A stretch of DNA of 5,690 nt from Bacillota bacterium. GTDB lineage: Bacteria; Bacillota; Clostridia; Peptostreptococcales; Anaerovoracaceae. How positions within the stretch are numbered: position 1 is the stretch's first letter; every line of letters starts with the position of its first letter. The stretch spans positions 1-5,690 of the forward strand of contig JAEENW010000203.1 in assembly GCA_016283945.1 (NCBI GenBank). The letters are read 5' to 3'. This document shows positions 4,115 to 5,690 of the stretch, in pieces. The notes beneath the pieces were generated by a model. The model worked only from the letters and a program-made list of their open reading frames with translations, ran no database searches and was not told the origin of the DNA. Both the position numbers and the translations under genes were made by a program.

Positions 4115-5524
4115 CTACTTGAACGACTCGGCTCGCGAGCCTCCGCTTCCGGCGTACTGACCGCGGAAGAGCCTCTCCGCCTCCGCGGTCTCAGCCTCAT
4201 CCCGGGCCGCGCCTATCGCATAGCATTGGAGAGCCATGCGCGCTGCGTCGTGCGTCTCGAGGTTTATATACATCGTCTTTGTAAGCCAGACCCCTCCCTC
4301 GGCGTTATAGCCTCCGGGAAGCCCGGTCTCGGTCCTGACGAAGGCGCTGCGCAGCAGCTCATCGCCGGACTGCGCAGAAGCGGCCACGTAGCTCTGTCCC
4401 TGTTCGCTCTCCCTGAGATCGAACGCGGCGTCTATCCGAAGCTTATCCAGATCGATCTCAAGAGTGTCGCGGAAGCTCAGCATGCCGCTGTTCATGGGGC
4501 TTTCCCAGGTCCTGAGATCCCCTCCGCTCAGCGAGCCGAGCAGCATCTCGCACATGAAGGCCTCCCTGAGATATCCGAGGTCCAGCACGGGCGTCCTGCC
4601 CAGCCTGTCGAGGGGCGCGAGCAGGTTGATGTCCGCGAAGAGCTCGGCATAGCAGGCGGTCTCCCGATCGGCGCCCTGCGCGCCGGAGCCGGATGCCTGA
4701 GCCTCCGGGATGCCGGAGCCTGAAGCGCCGCCATCCTCGCTGAGCTCAAGCCTGAAGCCGTCCCTCCTCGAGCATATCATCGAGAGCCACTCGAGCCTCT
4801 CTGCCTCGTTCGCGTCGTTCGCTGGGTCGCAGATCTGCGGATCCTCGGCCCAGAGCAGAGCGCTCCACTCCGCGTTCAGCGGTCCCGCGAAGGGACTCCA
4901 GCCGGCGCCGGACTCCCCGTATTCGAGAGCGGTCTTCAGAACCTCATAGAGCTCCCTGGATATCTCGATCCTACCGCTGCTGAGATAGGCAGGCTCGGAG
5001 GGGGCGGATACCGCGCCCGCCTGCGCAGCCTCAGCAGAGCTTACGCCCTGCGCCGCTTCAGCGCCGCCCGCATAGCCCTCACCGGGCTCCGCTTCCGCAG
5101 GAGCGCTCGCGGGCGAATACCCCGTAAGCCCCTCGGTGTCAGCCGCGTCGTAGGCCCCCCAGAGCCGCGCGTTAAGCGTTCCTATGCCGGCGTACCCGTC
5201 GTACTCGCTTGCGGGGTTGGTCAGCTTGTAAGCCCTCGAGAGCGCCGCGCTGTACGCCGCGTCGGCTTCGCGCACGGCGGCCTTGATCTCCGCGGGCTTA
5301 CCCTCGAACAGGCAGCTGTATCTGAAGCCCGAGGCGTAGAGCGGGGCGTCCTTGTCCGGCGCCGCCTGCAGCTCGTAGTAGCCGGGCTCGGTGTTTCCCA
5401 TGCTCATGAAGCCGTTCACGAAGGCCGCTATAGCCACTATAAGGGCGAGGGCAAACAGAGCTGCCCTCGCCTTGAAATGCTTTCCCGATATTTCGATCTT
5501 CTTTATCCCGTCTCTCTCAGCCAT
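4115..5524 (-). CDS. Membrane-anchored, degenerate ApbE-like (FAD:protein FMN transferase fold) protein
   Basis: The 469-residue protein has a basic cytoplasmic start, one uncleaved-looking membrane helix (about 21-39) and a large extracytoplasmic part with no lipobox. Its order of motifs follows ApbE, which attaches FMN to Thr residues of exported flavoproteins: LTNPASEYDGYAGIGTLNAR (101-120) like the LS-x-SE-LN segment; ISRELYEVLKTALEYGESGAGWSP then GPL (188-215) like the helix before the GxFDPTVGPL block; VLDLGYLREAF (313-323) like DLGGIAKGYA; RTETGLP (397-403) like DPxTGxP; and HDAARMAL (425-432) like the ADALAT metal-site motif. The usual Lys of the DLGG block reads as Glu321, and the Thr four residues after the metal-site Asp reads as Met430, so catalysis is doubtful. 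Low-complexity inserts occupy about 136-180 and 263-288. The ATG at 5522-5524 has GAGGA (5532-5536) seven bases upstream. The family call is by eye; an unrelated fold remains possible. Confidence 0.6.
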   Translation of the reverse strand: MAERDGIKKIEISGKHFKARAALFALALIVAIAAFVNGFMSMGNTEPGYYELQAAPDKDAPLYASGFRYSCLFEGKPAEIKAAVREADAAYSAALSRAYKLTNPASEYDGYAGIGTLNARLWGAYDAADTEGLTGYSPASAPAEAEPGEGYAGGAEAAQGVSSAEAAQAGAVSAPSEPAYLSSGRIEISRELYEVLKTALEYGESGAGWSPFAGPLNAEWSALLWAEDPQICDPANDANEAERLEWLSMICSRRDGFRLELSEDGGASGSGIPEAQASGSGAQGADRETACYAELFADINLLAPLDRLGRTPVLDLGYLREAFMCEMLLGSLSGGDLRTWESPMNSGMLSFRDTLEIDLDKLRIDAAFDLRESEQGQSYVAASAQSGDELLRSAFVRTETGLPGGYNAEGGVWLTKTMYINLETHDAARMALQCYAIGAARDEAETAEAERLFRGQYAGSGGSRAESFK

Positions 5525-5542
5525 GATATTGTCCTCACGGCT

Positions 5543-5572
5543 ATTATACGACGGACGCGGCTTCCTTTACAA
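5543..5572 (-). promoter_or_regulatory. Promoter of the ApbE-like gene
   Basis: On the minus strand, a perfect TATAAT (5543-5548) follows TTGTAA (5567-5572, 4 of 6) after 18 bases. The start would be near 5536, so the GAGGA ribosome binding site at 5532-5536 would lie at the very 5' end of the message, with a leader of only about 12 bases. Confidence 0.5.
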
Positions 5573-5580
5573 GCGCCGCG
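5556..5580. repeat. Inverted repeat spanning the -35 box of the ApbE-like gene
   Basis: CGCGGC (5556-5561) and GCCGCG (5575-5580) form a 6-base inverted repeat with a 13-base centre that contains the TTGTAA -35 box. It has no T-run and so is not an intrinsic terminator for the upstream gene. It could be an operator or a chance GC-rich pairing. Confidence 0.3.
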
Positions 5581-5636
5581 GGATAACGCCGCCTGCCCTG
5601 AGACCCGGGAACAGCGGCACCCGCGAGGCTCTTGCC

Positions 5637-5690
5637 CTACACTCCGAACCTCTTCCTCCTGTACTCCTCGATCTCAGAGGGGCTGCCGTA
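5637..5690 (-). CDS. 3' end of an unidentified gene (partial)
   Basis: From the window edge, the minus strand reads 17 sense codons ending in EEYRRKRFGV, then TAG at 5637-5639. The charged, helix-like end with AGG-rich Arg codons matches the coding style of the rest of the window, so this is probably the C terminus of a gene on the same strand as the ApbE-like gene. It is separated from that gene by 112 bases that hold a promoter, so the two need not be co-transcribed. The family cannot be assigned from this fragment. Confidence 0.5.
   Translation of the reverse strand, partial: YGSPSEIEEYRRKRFGV

Overview
The window looks like chromosomal housekeeping DNA from a GC-rich member of the Firmicutes (Clostridia). 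A DUF1836 protein and a DUF3048 (YerB-like) lipoprotein, both typical of Firmicutes, support this, together with strong GGAGG-type ribosome binding sites and AT-rich promoters in an otherwise GC-rich sequence. Frequent Arg AGG and Ile ATA codons are notable for such GC content. The species cannot be named from the sequence. I see no rRNA, tRNA, CRISPR array, insertion sequence, integrase or phage gene.

Layout. At 1-597 (minus) a DUF1836 helix-turn-helix-type protein is followed, with a 4-base ATGA overlap, by the first codons of another gene that leaves the window. An AT-rich divergent promoter region (598-772) separates it from two plus-strand genes: a cytoplasmic SGNH/GDSL hydrolase (773-1429) and a DUF3048 lipoprotein (1477-2679). 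The lipoprotein ends 3 bases from the stop codon of a convergent minus-strand gene for an integral-membrane ICMT/PEMT-type methyltransferase (2683-3354). Upstream of that, also on the minus strand, lies a small LysM protein with an Ala/Lys/Glu-rich tail (3482-3919). It has its own near-consensus promoter and a rho-independent terminator. Next is a membrane-anchored protein (4115-5524) that I read as a degenerate ApbE (FAD:protein FMN transferase) homologue lacking catalytic residues. The last 54 bases hold the 3' end of an unidentified minus-strand gene.

How the parts relate. Three products are predicted to lie at or beyond the membrane: the lipoprotein, the methyltransferase and the ApbE-like protein. 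The LysM protein has a wall-binding domain but no export signal. Cell-envelope biology is a loose common theme, but no gene pair forms a recognised pathway.

The most interesting signal is regulatory. A long hairpin between the hydrolase and the lipoprotein buries part of the lipoprotein's Shine-Dalgarno sequence. A near-ideal extended -10 promoter at the end of the hydrolase gene would start transcription inside the left arm of that hairpin. Read-through transcripts should therefore be translationally masked and transcripts from the internal promoter open, as described for the phage T4 lysozyme gene. The ApbE-like pseudo-enzyme and the export-less LysM protein are the next best leads. Nothing here clearly amounts to a new multi-gene system.
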